This document shows, in pieces, positions 34,994 to 47,657 of a stretch of DNA of 64,000 bases (within the stretch, counting starts at the first letter, position 1; the number at the start of each line of letters is the position of its first letter). A program made the translations under genes and the position numbers. Below the pieces are notes generated by a model. The model worked only from the letters and a program-made list of their open reading frames with translations. It was not told where the DNA came from and ran no database searches. Origin of the DNA: Purshia tridentata (Eukaryota > Streptophyta > Magnoliopsida > Rosales > Rosaceae); contig QANT01007002.1 in assembly GCA_003254885.1 (NCBI GenBank), positions 1-64,000 on the forward strand, given 5' to 3'.

Positions 34994-37677
34994 TCATATT
35001 CTGCAATTGGCAGCTGGACATAAAAAGAATGACATCCATCAGCATATTAAGTATATGTCAATAAATGACGAAAAATATGTAATGATTGTCACAGTGATCC
35101 ATGTGTATGATTAGTGATATGAAGTTGGCAAATCCTATCCAGAACCCCCCGTTCAAAAACTGAACTCATGGTGTGAACTGACAAATGGCGACTTGTTAAT
35201 TCAAACATAAGTTTGACAGAATGGATGTAGAAGGCGGCCATTCTTTTTTGTTTATTTCCTCAATTAGCCAACATAATCCTTTTATAATCAGATAAAAAAA
35301 CAATTGATGAGGCTGTGCACAACTGTAATATATTATCTATCATACTGAATCAGGCACTCACTGCAGTAGACAAATTGGTTGAGGTCAAGAGTAACTCTTC
35401 CTTGCTTAGCAGTATCAAATGAGTTAAACAGATTACTGCAAATGACAACCAACACAATCAGTCTTCCAAATAGCATATTAGATGTAACTTAATATAGATG
35501 TAAACCTCAAATATTGAAAGCTCCACTTTAAGTAAAGCATCTTCAAAATGGAACCTGAGCATGGATGTGTATGTGTGTACGTTACATGTATAGATAATTT
35601 TGTCTAATCTAACCTACGTTAATATTGGGAACTCATTAAATCTGAGTTTAAACCTCAAAATCAATGTATAGGCACCATTTCTTCTAAAACATATGCTTTA
35701 TGTGAATTCACAACCTACCGAGCAGACTGCAAGAATATACAAAGAGATATGAAGTCATCTAGTCGGAACATTCCATTCTTATTTTGATCAAAGCTCTGCA
35801 CAATTAAGAGGAAGAATCAGCAATATCAAACCATCTCAAGCCTTGCATATATGAGCCTTTGTATGATTTTCTTTCTTTGAGGGATGTAATATGGAGTCAA
35901 ATAAACATTCATCAAAACAGACCATGACACAACCAAAAGGATAATATTAGAGACGTGTGTGCGCGCGCGCGCGTGTGTGTATTGAGAGAAAGAGAAAGAG
36001 AGAGAGAGAGAGAGTATACCTCACAGACTGTGTAGAAAGCAGGAGAATCCAGCATGAAACCAACTTTCACCAATGCCTGCAGCAATGATCCAGAAATTAA
36101 TAATTCAGAAAAGAAATATAAAATAAGAGATTGGGCACGGAGGAAGAAGTAACACAGCCTTCCTATAACAGTACTGTCAAAAATCAAAAGATGCAAGAAG
36201 CTTTAAGTGCCAGAAACATTCACTCCTAGTGATATTTTAAGATACAAACTTCAATATGGTAAAAAAAAAAAAAAAAGGGATACAAACTTCAATTCTTCAT
36301 CCAAGACAGACAAAACTAGATATCTACCTTTTGCACATCATCAGGAACAAGATAGCCACGACCCCTGTACAAGTACACCAACCAAATTACGCAATTGTTA
36401 AATGCATCCAACTGTAATTGAAGCAATTACCCTGATCTCAAACATTTTCAACTAAAAAGAGAACATAGATAATATGTATATGTAATACATTCAGTTGCAG
36501 GCATGGTGAAAGAAGATCAGAGGAGCATAAAAGTTCAAGTCAAGCATTGCATTGCTCAATCAATAGAATCATAAACTTTTATAAAGTTTTATAATTTCCT
36601 AGCATGCACAGGTTTTGCAAAAGATTATCAACTGTCAATTTTTTTTCTACGGAAAAAAACTAACTGCCTAATAATGTCTATCATACACAGTCAAGTGCAC
36701 CGCCCACAAGAAAAAACATAAGACTGTCGACCACTTCTTTAAAGCAACCAACTTAATTATCAACAGATAAGATGAATCTTACGATATCTGTTGCTTCATA
36801 CTAACACGGATGAATCTATCATATACACCTTTAATTAGGTTGATTTGAAGACACTGCAACTCAAATCACGAGAGCATGTTTACTAGAGCGAACAAGAAAC
36901 TGCTTAAATAAATTGCAATGAGCATTGAATCACCTCTCTAGATCTGAGAAGGCTTGTTGAACCTGAAGACAAAAATCCCAAGAAAAAATACATGTAACTC
37001 GTAGGAATACTTAGAACACATGGGCATCCTCGAATTTGAGGCGTTACATCTTAAGAAAATAGGGGCTTTGAGATAAAAGTGAACAGAGCAATGGTGTGTG
37101 GTATTGAACTAAAAACTGCATTTGCATGATAAAATTTTTCACCTTGACAAGGAACTTGTTGAGCGCAACAAACTCTGAGACATATAGATTGTATAAAAAT
37201 CAGTGAACCATATATACAAAATTACAAGCAAACAAAAGGGTATATAAATTACAGCATTAAGCATAACAAACATAAACTAAATTATAGAAATTTTTGCAAA
37301 AATATAAGCATATACCTCCAAAGCTCATAGTCCCATTTCTGTCAAAATCATACATCCTGCAAAAGGCTACGTATTCATCAATATGTGCCAGTAAACAAAT
37401 ACATACACGAAACTGATAGTGTAAAAAGTATTCATATGTGGACCTTATCATTTGCTGAACCACTGAGAGAGAGAATTCGAGGTTTCCAACAGCGAGAGCA
37501 CCCTGATCATCAAAAGGCCATAGATTATTAGGAAAAAGAAAACAGAAAATGAAATTAGAGGTTTATAGCGCGAAGAGAATGAAGAAGAAGAACCTTGAGC
37601 TGAGGTGCTGTGATGTTTCCAGTGTTCGCCGAGTCAACTCGCGCGAACCACTCTCTCAGAATCGTGGCGTTCTCCAT
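34994..37677 (-). CDS. Penta-EF-hand calcium-binding protein (sorcin/PDCD6 type, CML48-like)
   Basis: Ten small exons: 37677-37594, 37502-37444, 37356-37316, 37174-37143, 36962-36934, 36364-36328, 36076-36020, 35795-35719, 35435-35362, 35013-34994. They total 510 bp, giving 169 residues ending YCTANCRI. Calcium sensor related to ALG-2/PDCD6 and sorcin. EF-loops: DSANTGNITAPQL from D15, DFDRNGTMSFGE from D51 (the best canonical loop: D51, D53, N55, T57, E62), a degenerate third loop around ERGRGYLVPDD, DQNKNGMFRLDD, and a weak DTAKQGRVTLDLNQF loop. No Gly/Pro-rich N-terminal extension is present, unlike CML49/50-type members, so it is closest to the short plant form. The 20-bp last exon was found from the acceptor TCCAG and the family-typical ending. 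Partner proteins cannot be read from sequence. Confidence 0.88.
35961..36016. repeat. (GT/GC)n and (GA)n microsatellites in intron 7
   Basis: GTGTGCGCGCGCGCGCGTGTGT at about 35957-35979 is followed closely by a GA run at 35985-36014, just upstream of the exon 7 donor on the gene strand. Confidence 0.8.
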
Positions 37678-38594
37678 TTTCTCTCTGCTGTCAGAGTGAC
37701 GTTGTGAACTTGTGATGCTAGCTCGATTCTTTATTCCGAGTGATGCTTGATCGATTCTTCTCTGTGTTTTATGATTTTTATCTAATTATTTACATTATCT
37801 AGAAACGTCGCCGTTTTATCTGGTGCCCTTTTTAGTTTTCCATGTTCTACAAATTTTTTGTTGTTTTTGTAGGATGGTTGCATACTTATTTGGACATATT
37901 ATCAAACACGTTATTTTATCCTAATTTTATCAATGAATGAAATTTTAACGGATATGTGAAAAAGATTTTTGTTGGGGCAAATTTATTGGATAAATTCCTT
38001 AGTGTCATTCTTTTATAATCATGTACAACACACAAAAAGGTGATAAAAAATGAGTGTGTGTGTTAACCACTATGGTTTATATTGAATTAATTTTTCTTTG
38101 ATTTTAGGGGAGGGGAAATTCGAAATTGGGTCTCTCCATTAAACTAAGAGCTAGTTAGAAATTGAATGATTTGTTTTATCATCTCTAAATATTGCTTACA
38201 GCCCCCCTTCAATACTTCAGTACTTCAGAATCACATTTTAAAGTTAAACATTTAGAGAGGCAAACACATTTAGAAACAAAAGTAACTGTTTGTAATTGTA
38301 TGAGAGGCAAACACATTTATATCACTCAGATCAAAGAAACCGTTTGTACTCCAGGAAACATTAAAACACTACTAAACAAAACATTGACATTATCTGCATA
38401 CTAAAGTAGATTTATCTGCAGCGTGCAGACTAAGATAGATGTACTGGTGTTGGCAACAAAAGGAACCCACCCCACATTGTTCTTAAACCCCCCAGGGCAA
38501 CTTCTGTTGCTCAGTGACAAATTAAGAAAGATCTTAAAAATTAGAGAGTTTTGGCCGCTTAAAATTTGATCGACCTTCTTCTTTGTCAGCACCG
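37678..38594. other. EF-hand promoter side and cyclin 3' side
   Basis: Intergenic between two minus-strand genes. AT-rich with a repeated AGAGGCAAACACATTTA motif near 38255 and 38303. No gene recognised. Confidence 0.5.
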
Positions 38595-41410
38595 TCAGAG
38601 ATCAAGCAGGAGGAAATCAGCTGGTTCAGCTTTAGCTGCATACCCAAACTTCCATGTACTGTACTTCCTGTGTACTCCAGTAAGTTTCCCAGCTTCAGCC
38701 TTCTGATGGAAAGTCACTATCATCCTTGAGCATTCTCTGTTGGTACACACACACAACATCAGCATTCTGATGAGTAAATATTTCATGTATGCCTAATGTA
38801 AGTAAAATAGATTTCATGTATACACAACATCAGCTTCCTGAGAAGTAAAAAGACTTCATGTATGACTACTCCTTGACACATTCTGTACTATATTCGCTAA
38901 TAGAAGTTTAGTGATGTGGTACACTACTGTGATGCAGGAATGTGGTCCAAATAATTCTATTATTCCATGTATACCATAAAAATTGCTATGAATCATGAAA
39001 CTCAGTTCAACATATACTCACTGGAGTTCATCTTCTGAGTAATTAGTGTACCACTCGTTGGTTTTGCTCCACTGCTTGAACCGTGAAAGACTACACTGGG
39101 CAGTGTAAATGGCTGCAGCAGCAAGCAGAGATGGTTGAAACCTGAGCATTTCATACTCCACCAGGCATAGCTCAATGAGGAAGAAGGACAGAAGCTCAAG
39201 CTGCTCCAATTCCACGAGTGCCAAGTACATTAATATTAATATTTTAATGAGGAAAAAATGAAAAGAACAATATAATTGAATCTTATAATGTGGGATCCTA
39301 TTACTCACCTTTTTTTCTGATTGGGCTGCCTTGAGGAATCTTTTCATGAACACATATGGGGTAGGAACAGAAAAGTTGAATTGTAAATTGTTCACCATTG
39401 ACTTCTCCTATTGGATAAGAAACAAGAAAACTATTGAATACAATTTTACTATGAAATAAAGTAATGAGAGTACAAATTAATGAAAGATTATATTACCATA
39501 TCAAGGACATCGTTCCTTGTGTATGCCTTATCTGATATCAGAACAAAATCCTCCACAATGGGGACAGAAACCTCCTCATACTTGCAAGCGAGTAACATGG
39601 CTGTCACACCAACCAATTGAAGCTTCTTTCTGATCACCGACTGGCGCTCTAGGAACCTGTCTATAAGATTGACAGTAAGGAATAATGTCTCATCCATAAG
39701 CTCAAACTTGTAGTGGACCTGTTAACACAATCAAACCCATTAACAATCTATTCACAGGTGTTAACATTTAAAAACCTAATTCATAAAATGAGTTTAATAT
39801 AGTACCTCAATAAGCCAGTCAATAAGAATAGCCCTCATTTTCTCGTTGATGTCAGGTTGCTGGGTCATGTAACTTGGGGAGACACAGCTTAACTTCTGCA
39901 GTATTAAGATGACTATTCTTCAGTAAATCAAATTTAGATGGCAACATCTCCTAACTATTGGGCCAATTTTCTGTAATTTATTTCTTTCAGATCTTAATCA
40001 TTTGACAATCTGACCAACTAACCAATTTTATCACAATATTATGGCAGAGAAATGTAAAGTTGTTCATCAGTTGCTAATGTTATGAAGAATGCATTTCATT
40101 GCAAAAACAAAGAAACCATTAATGTGGTCCTACACTTGCATATACAACAACATAGCCTTGCCTAACTATTTGGGGTTGGCTACATGAACTTTTTTCCACT
40201 GCTCCCTTCAATCCTAAGCCATATTATACCACAGAAAACACTATAGTATATGCTTTCGATAGCTAATGCAAATATACCTCAGTTTCCCTGTAGTGAGCAT
40301 AGATGTCATCTATGTACTCAACGACACTAAGTGGATCCTTCACGCTGCTGCTGTCAATATCCATGACAGGGTCCTCCACCTCTTCATCCTCCTCCTGTAG
40401 TAATTCAACAACACCAACCTTGTTAAATACCCAAATGAGTAAATAGGAACCCTTGATTAAAGAATGCAGGTAGTACTAGACACACATACCATCCTATCAA
40501 TTTCATCTAGCATGGCTTCTGTGTGCTTCACATACATTGGCACAGGGACATCACAATCATCATCCTCATCATCCTCCACATCTATGATTTCACAGTCCAC
40601 CAGAGCACTAGAATTTGCAGTAGATGAGCTAAGATTCTTAGTTTCCTTATCACAGTCCTTCACACCACTCGGATTTGCAACCAATGAAGTCACAGTCACT
40701 TCCTTGGTTTCCTAATAACAATATAACCAACACAATATACTTAAATTTCAATTCAAATTGGAAAATCAGTTGAAATTAAAAGCTTCTTGTCATTGGTCTA
40801 AACGGGTATACCTTTGAGAACTGCTGGACCATTTGTGCTGCAAACCTCCTACACAAACATCAAGTAATAAAAATTAAATCCTTTGAGAAAACAAAATAAC
40901 AAAGATGGAAATCAAATAAGAGTGAGTTCCAACCTTGTAATTGGTCTATGTGCTGCTAGATTTGCCGCGTTCTTATTACATTCTGCATCTTTCCTGAAAA
41001 ACGAAGGTCCCAAATTAGTTAATTAGAAATTGAAAGACTACTAGAAAAAGAACCCAAATGTCAGAACAAAAAAAAAATTACAAAGAGATTCAGATTATAA
41101 GAAAATGCCACATACCCATAACACTCTCTTTTGTTGACAACGCAGGGGTTGAGGGTAGATCTTGTAATGTTATGGATATCGCCTAGTGCCCGTCTCTGAT
41201 TGTGCCCCACCTCCTTCACAAACTTAATACCCCCCATTCTTGGACCCTCTTTAAAATTCAAAAAAAAAAAAAAAAACAAAAGGTAGTAAATAAATTTTAA
41301 ATTCAAAATGAAATGTCAAGCTTTAACAGGCAAATTTAAAGTTCTGTTGTGTCTCTACCTTGGAGATTCGAGGACCTAATGAGACCTGGGTTGTTCTCCT
41401 TTGAACCCAT
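38595..41410 (-). CDS. CYCB2: G2/mitotic-specific B2-type cyclin
   Basis: Regulatory subunit of cyclin-dependent kinase at G2/M. Eleven exons: 41410-41359, 41248-41116, 40993-40934, 40848-40812, 40711-40490, 40394-40278, 39895-39806, 39718-39497, 39407-39309, 39200-39022, 38736-38595. They total 1353 bp, giving 450 residues, normal for CYCB2. A destruction box RRALGDIHN lies at 36-44 (RxxLxxIxN), for APC/C-mediated breakdown. An acidic linker ([25 protein letters not shown]) lies at about 145-180. The cyclin box starts near 205 with the signature [18 protein letters not shown] (227 on), then [12 protein letters not shown] and [16 protein letters not shown]. The C-terminal cyclin fold includes [16 protein letters not shown] and [14 protein letters not shown]. 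Two MSA-like elements lie upstream. Confidence 0.95.
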
Positions 41411-41893
41411 TTCGCTAACCTTCAAGAGCAGCCCCAATAGATTAGTGCCAATAAGAAACAACGAAAATCAAACCCTCTAAATAAAATTTAAACAAGGGGA
41501 AAAAGCCATGATCTAGAACTTGAAGAAGAAGACTGCAACGAAACCAAGATCAACCCTTTTCGGAAAACAAAGAAAAGAACGAAAGAAACCCGATAACCTT
41601 GAAGATAAACTGGTGTAAATAAAAGCTAACAAGCCCTTTAGCTTCAGTCTTCAAAAGTCCGAGGGAGGCTCTACTCTGAAATCAGAGAAAGGAGTGGCCT
41701 ATTTTCTTGGCAAGCCCCCTCTCTCTCTTTCTCTCTCCTGTGTGTCTCTGTCTCAGTGTTTCTTTTGGGGGTTCTTTAAAATGGGGTTTTATTAGCAGAC
41801 TCTCACAGAATAAAAGGAAAAGAAATAAAAAGCGAAAATTGGCACGGAGAGAACGGGCATAATACACCTCCCCCTTCTTATTCCGATTTTGAA

Positions 41894-41904
41894 TATAACG
41901 GCTA
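41894..41904 (+). promoter_or_regulatory. MSA-like element 1 upstream of the cyclin
   Basis: TATAACGGCTA differs at one position from the mitosis-specific activator consensus (TCYAACGGYYA), the binding site of three-repeat MYB proteins that drive G2/M genes. It lies about 485 bp upstream of the cyclin ATG, in the opposite orientation. Confidence 0.55.
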
Positions 41905-41957
41905 CTAAATCCTGACCGTCCGATCTTAATACCAGCGAAAAGTCGCGATGCTCTGTC

Positions 41958-41968
41958 CCTAACGGCTA
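41958..41968 (+). promoter_or_regulatory. MSA-like element 2 upstream of the cyclin
   Basis: CCTAACGGCTA matches the MSA consensus at all but the first base. It is the second such site within 75 bp, about 550 bp upstream of the ATG. Confidence 0.6.
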
Positions 41969-43353
41969 TCTCGCTTTTGTGCTTCGTGTCCTGTGATTTG
42001 AAATACTTTGTGGGCCGGGCCTTGTGGTTTGATTATTTAGGCTGGGCTTGGACTTTCTATCTCTGTAAAAAAGCCCAAGAGCCATAAATACACGCTCTAC
42101 GTGACCAATGATTTGGCTTTTTTCTTTGCCATTTAGGGAAATCTACTAATGTGGAGCCGGGGACTCAACCCATAAATACGCTCTGCATCACTATGGAAAC
42201 TTGGAAAGTGTTCCTAGAAGCTCCCATGCCACGTGGCTCACAACAATTTCATATATTTTCTAATTTTGATTTACCAAAATAAAGGAGAAATTAAAAACTT
42301 TGATTTTGAATCCTCCATTCTTTAATAAGCAATGCTCCTTTCTGTTTTTTTCTTTTAAACAACGAGTAAGATGAAACCAAAAATACAAAAAAAATTAATT
42401 ATTGGTGCTTATCTCTAGATTATGAATTTGTGACATATGCTAGATGTTACACCACTTGTTAGTTGTTTATTGAGTCCATGTCATTCGACATATGGTTGAT
42501 AAATTATTTATTATTAATGTGCATATTTTCTTTGATACAAATTTATACTATTAGAAAGTCAATCCAAAATCAATGTCTTGCAAGGTTCACACAAAAATTG
42601 TGAGGAAAAAAAAAACAGAGACAAATATCATGTAACTCACTCTCCTCTCTACATAGTTTTCATTTGAGCTTTACTATTGGTTTCAAATTTAACATATCAT
42701 TTTAGCTCTTAATCATTTAACTATAATTGAATCATTTGCCAACAAAATCATGCAGATTATTATTTTTAAAATAAATTGTAAATCTATACTTGCATTGTTA
42801 ACCATTTCGTAATTCAAGTTTTTCATTTTTCTTTTGATCAAACAACAAAAGGTTTCCATTAATTTAGTATGTTACTATATATGAATATGATATTATCAAA
42901 CAGTATTGTGTAGAGGGTCTCATAAAATTTGCAGATCAGTTTTCCTTTCTTGTTTTCTTGATTAGCAATTCATCTCTTGGCCTGGAAACTACGATCACTT
43001 TGAAAATCAAGAGTCGATCTTTTCTTATTTTAATTTTTTCACAAGATTGGAATCTAGACATTAATATTGAAATCTTGTTATTAATTTGACACCAAAACAA
43101 TTTGGTGGGTACGGGCATATCATGCAACCACAACACGAAATAGACTTGACCTGCAAAATGTGGTTGCTGCACTGTCAATCACTCAGAAGTCGGAGCTTTT
43201 GTCCATTAATTCCATTTGTGGCCCCAAAAAGTACTTAATTACAAAGAGACTGCACCATGGAGACTTGGCGTCAAGCTCTTAGCTCCACATGTGCTGAGTC
43301 ATCAACATATGGATCCTCAATCCTATTCCGATATTGCAACAAACGAAAATGGA

Positions 43354-43744
43354 ATGAAAAATATTTGGGTCACTCTACCCTTGAAATTATAATTTCGGTA
43401 ATGTTGATGCATAATCGGAATCGTTCACATTTTAGATCACCTATTATAGATCATCTATGCAAAAAATCAATTCAATCGGAAATCATTTGGTTTTATAATT
43501 GTTGTCAATTAAATAGAAAAAATTAATGGTTTCGAATTAAAGAGTGATTTTTTGACCAAACCGTTGATTTTTTATATTTAATTGACAACAATTCTATAAC
43601 CAAATTATTTCCGATTGAGTTGATTTTTTGCATAGATGTTCTATAATAGGTGATCAAAAATGTGAACGGTTCCGATTATGCGCCAACATTGCCGAAATTA
43701 TAATTTTGAGGGGTGGGGTGACCTCTTGACCCAAAAATTTTTCA
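43354..43744. mobile_element. Fold-back (hairpin) element, MITE-like
   Basis: Two arms of about 170 bp are near-perfect inverted copies. The left arm (about 43354-43524) runs through TTGGGTCAC, AAATTATAATTTCGG, GATCACCTATTATAGA and TTGTTGTCAATTAAATA. The right arm (about 43560-43744) holds the reverse complement of each in reverse order. The loop is about 35 bp. No coding capacity. Superfamily unknown; no clear target duplication found. Confidence 0.75.
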
Positions 43745-45872
43745 AATGGAATTGTCACTTGATATAACCAACATACGTGTTATAATATAATTTCTATTTA
43801 AATTAAGTATTTTGAATTAAGTTCAAATCGAGCTCTCAACTCACCCAAAGCCAATACACGTAAAAAATATATTTTTCACCTAGGGTGAAAACCGTACTTT
43901 CTAATTACCAAGGATTAGTGTGTTGGTGTGATATGAGGTCAATCTTTGGTTGTGTTAGGGGAGGGCTAAGAGAAATTGCCCAATTTGTTTATGTATAAGG
44001 TTCATAATTTATATCAATTAATTGTAGATGTAATAGTATTGTTGAGAATAATGTGAATTAATGTCTTATATTGAAAAACTAAAGTTTAACATATGTATTT
44101 ATAAGGTCTTAGGCTTCTCCACCCATAACCAATTGGTTTTGAGATAATCAGAGTAGATTCAACTACGTGTATTATAGCGAGTGATCATACGTGCTCCACG
44201 TCACTTAATATAAATATGAGTTGTTTACGTGTTAAGTTTGAGTGATACCACAAATGCAGGAGCATGTAAAAATGTGAAATTTTGTCCCACATTAGAATGT
44301 AGATTCCTTTAAATATTTTTCTTTATAATATTTTGGTTGCCGTTCTCTCATATAAGAACAACTCCTCTTTAAAAAGAGACTCAACCCCGAAAGTGATATG
44401 AAATTACTCTATCTTAAAGAAATTCTAGAACCTGTTCACCATGCTTGACATATACAAGACAGAGGCATGCATATATATGCAACCAAGAAAGGGCTGTAAG
44501 GTGTGTAAATTCTTGTAGATACTTGACTTTTCGAACAGGGGTAACTGCTTCCTTAATTTGTGCGCGCATGTTTGTATCACTATCATCATGATTTTGATAA
44601 AATGTCGATTTTTTCTTGATAAAGATATGAAATGTCTATTCAACATGTAAATTCTTTTTTAATTAAATTTAAAAGTAAATGGAGTGACTAATCACTCATA
44701 AAATAAACAAAACTTGTGTGGTGCAAATATACAATGCGTGGGATATAAAAGAGAAATGAATGATTAAAAGGAAAATTAACCAATAAAAAAAAAAATCATT
44801 GCGTGCATAATGGTTTATGGTTAAACTTATAAAGAGTTGAACATTTTTTTAAGCAATTAGCAAATGCGATCAATCAAACATCGACTTTAATAATGATCTA
44901 ATTAATTTTATAATCTGATAACATAACAATTGTTGTCAATCAAACTATTTAATAGGATGTTTATTTCTTATGAAAAAAAATGTAAAGTTATCTAAATACA
45001 GCACTACATCACCAAATGTAGCACGTATCATTACGTTTTGATTATTTTTATTTCCGCATTATTTTCAGATTACAATTCTACGTAACAGAAAAATCCTATT
45101 TAATACGAGATGATATTGAGGGTCATTAAATCGTAATTACCAGGATTATGACCCAAAGGTCTTAGCTTAAATCACAAGGGCCCCACTCCCACTCACCATG
45201 GGATCCATCGTTTACCCGAAAACAAAGAAAGGGCCAGAAATGAATGGGACCCGTCAGCAAGGAACCAATCCGATCGAAAAGGGTGCACGTGATAGCGCGT
45301 CACATTGTCAATAAACCGCGTGAACCGACCCATGCATGTATGAAATGAAGTAAAACATAGGCAACTGTTTTCAAATGCCTCCCTTTCTTTTTTTGGTAAA
45401 CCATAAAACCCGCCAAACATGTACCACACAACAAAATTAAAATCCTAAATATCCGGAACCTGAGTCATGACATGACCAACCTTTTTTTTTTTTTTTCCTT
45501 TTTCTTTGAGAAAAGCACCTCAATTATATTATTAATTATCATAGTATCCAATGAAGACAACATTTATGGAAATAGATGCTCTACTAATTTTATTGACTTA
45601 ATCTTAGATAATATTCAAAATAATATTATAAGGATATAACAGTGCGTTGGTTATTTTCGTTTTGAGTTTAAAAATCAAGTAGATAATGACTAAAAGGCTA
45701 ATTTAGGATATATGCATACAATCATGTAAAGATAGAATCAGCAATTAATACAAATTCTTGAAATATATTAATTTTTGTCATTTTTCTTATTTCTCATGAC
45801 TTGAATATGTTGAACATGTAATCTTATGAATCTACTTAAATTATAAATAAAAAACTTATCTATAATAAAAAT
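43745..45872. other. AT-rich repeat-type intergenic DNA
   Basis: No gene recognised. Contains T-rich and A-rich tracts and short degenerate frames only. Confidence 0.5.
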
Positions 45873-45873
45873 T

Positions 45874-46830
45874 GGGTTAATTACATTTTTGGTCCTTGTG
45901 TTTTACACGAAAAACAAATTTGGTCCTTATGGTTTCAAAATTCTAATTTTGATCCTTGAGTTTTCGTTCATTAACAATTTTGGTCCTTCAGTGGTATTTT
46001 GCAAATTACATGTATTTATCTATATATATAAAGCCAGAAGAAGAGTAAAATGGTTAAATTTATTAATTTCAAAAATACCTCACTTAAAAAATAGGTATTA
46101 GTAAAATGGTTAAATTTATGAATTTCAAAAATGCCTCACTTAAAAAATAGGTATTCATAATATTATTTATTAATAAAAGACAAAAATGTAAAATAGAATA
46201 ATTAAAATTAAAAAAAAACAAAAAAATAGTATTACACCCTTATTTTTAGCAACTCACTTCCACACAACTATTATTTTAAGACAAATAAATTATTAAAATT
46301 TTTAATTAAATATTTAGAAAACGCGCAACACTCGTGACAAGAGACTAGTATATATAATGGGAGAATGAAGAGGAAGGTTAAACATTCATAAATCCAACAT
46401 TACCTTTTCTTAATTAAAAGATTAAAATCAAACAACTTAATATTTTGAGAGTAAAATAATAAAATAGAATAATTAGAATTGAAAAATAAAATGAAATAAA
46501 AAATCACACCTCTCCTTATTTTTAGCAACTCATTTACCCCCATTAATTCTTTTGTAAGAAGAATAATTTCTTTTTTAAAAAAATTCTATTTAAAAAAGGT
46601 CAAAAAAACATATATAAATATTTAAGGATGAAAATTACAAATGGACAAAAACTCAAGGATCAAAATTGGAAATGGACAAAAACCCAAGAACAAAAACTGG
46701 AATTTTGAAACTACGAGGACCAAATTTGTTTTTGGAGTAAAACCCAAGGACTAAAATTAGAATTTTGAAACCACGAGGACCAAATTTGTTTTTGGAGTAA
46801 AACACAGGGACTAAAAACGTATTTAACCCT
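45874..46830. mobile_element. Non-autonomous element with about 33-bp terminal inverted repeats
   Basis: The left end GGGTTAATTACATTTTTGG...TGTGTTTTAC and the right end GTAAAACACAGGGAC...TTTAACCC are inverted copies with a few mismatches. Inversion extends inward (GGTCCTTATGGTTTCAAAATT versus its complement near 46775 and 46711). The right arm holds a direct duplication of about 66 bp (GAATTTTGAAAC...TTTTTGGAGTAAAAC, twice). The interior is AT-rich and non-coding. No convincing target duplication, so the superfamily is unassigned. Confidence 0.65.
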
Positions 46831-46835
46831 TAAAT

Positions 46836-47652
46836 ATAAGTAGACAAATGCTAAACATTTTTTTTTTTAACAAATGCAATCTGAACAACAACTTATGATT
46901 AATGGCACACTAGAAGAAAAAAATGGGTGAAAAATAAACAAAGCCAACACCACCACTGCACAAGCCCACACATTTTAACCATAGTAAGTAATGAATGCAT
47001 TATTATCTAAACTTACAAACCTCTACTAGACACAAATCAACTCCTCCATGCGAATAAAAAAAATAACATGCCAAAAATCAGAAGGATCACACAGAAAAGG
47101 GAAAGAACCAACTCACCGTAATCTGGAAGGACCCCATCATGCCTTAGCATATCCTTCATCTCAAAATCAACATCGAATCTCCAATTTGACCCACAAAAAT
47201 TGTATTTTCACTACAAAACGATGATATTCCCACAAATCTCACAGATTCCCTGTCAACCCACTAAACCCTAAAGGTTAGTTGAAGAACAGTTGAGATTCCT
47301 CTAGAAAGTTGAATTGGTGAGAATAGAGCGAAATCAAAAGGCCTTTTGAATAAAGGTAATTGTTAATTAACTATGAAAAGACAAAAAAACCCTGAAAAAG
47401 GGTCATGTGCGTTGCACATGAGTTTTTTCGATGGAACTTTCTAACAGATTGGATAGAATTAGATGTAAAAATTTAACTCAGGAGGCAACTTACTTCAATT
47501 TTTATTGTAGGTGGTAACATGCAAATTGAGTCAAAGTTTAGGTGAATATCTTGCTAAAAAACCTAATTAAAATACATGACTACCATAGTGAGAATGCCAT
47601 GGTCAACATATGAAGGAATTCTCAATTGACTAACCACCCCACCAGCCACCTA
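46836..47652. other. Intergenic
   Basis: No gene recognised. Left flank of the solo LTR. Confidence 0.45.
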
Positions 47653-47657
47653 TAAGT

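Larger units (their letters stand above)
41411..43352. other. Cyclin promoter and intergenic
   Basis: The CT/GA-rich stretch at 41720-41760 is probably cyclin leader. Beyond the two MSA-like sites the DNA is AT-rich without recognised genes. Confidence 0.5.

Noticed and set aside
35279-35362. Read-through end of the EF-hand gene after VYC
   Set aside because: A GTGAGT donor follows TACTGCA, and splicing to 35013 gives the family-typical ending.
39706-39716. CTTGTAGTG as an opposite CACTA terminus
   Set aside because: It is coding sequence of cyclin exon 8, conserved in the family.
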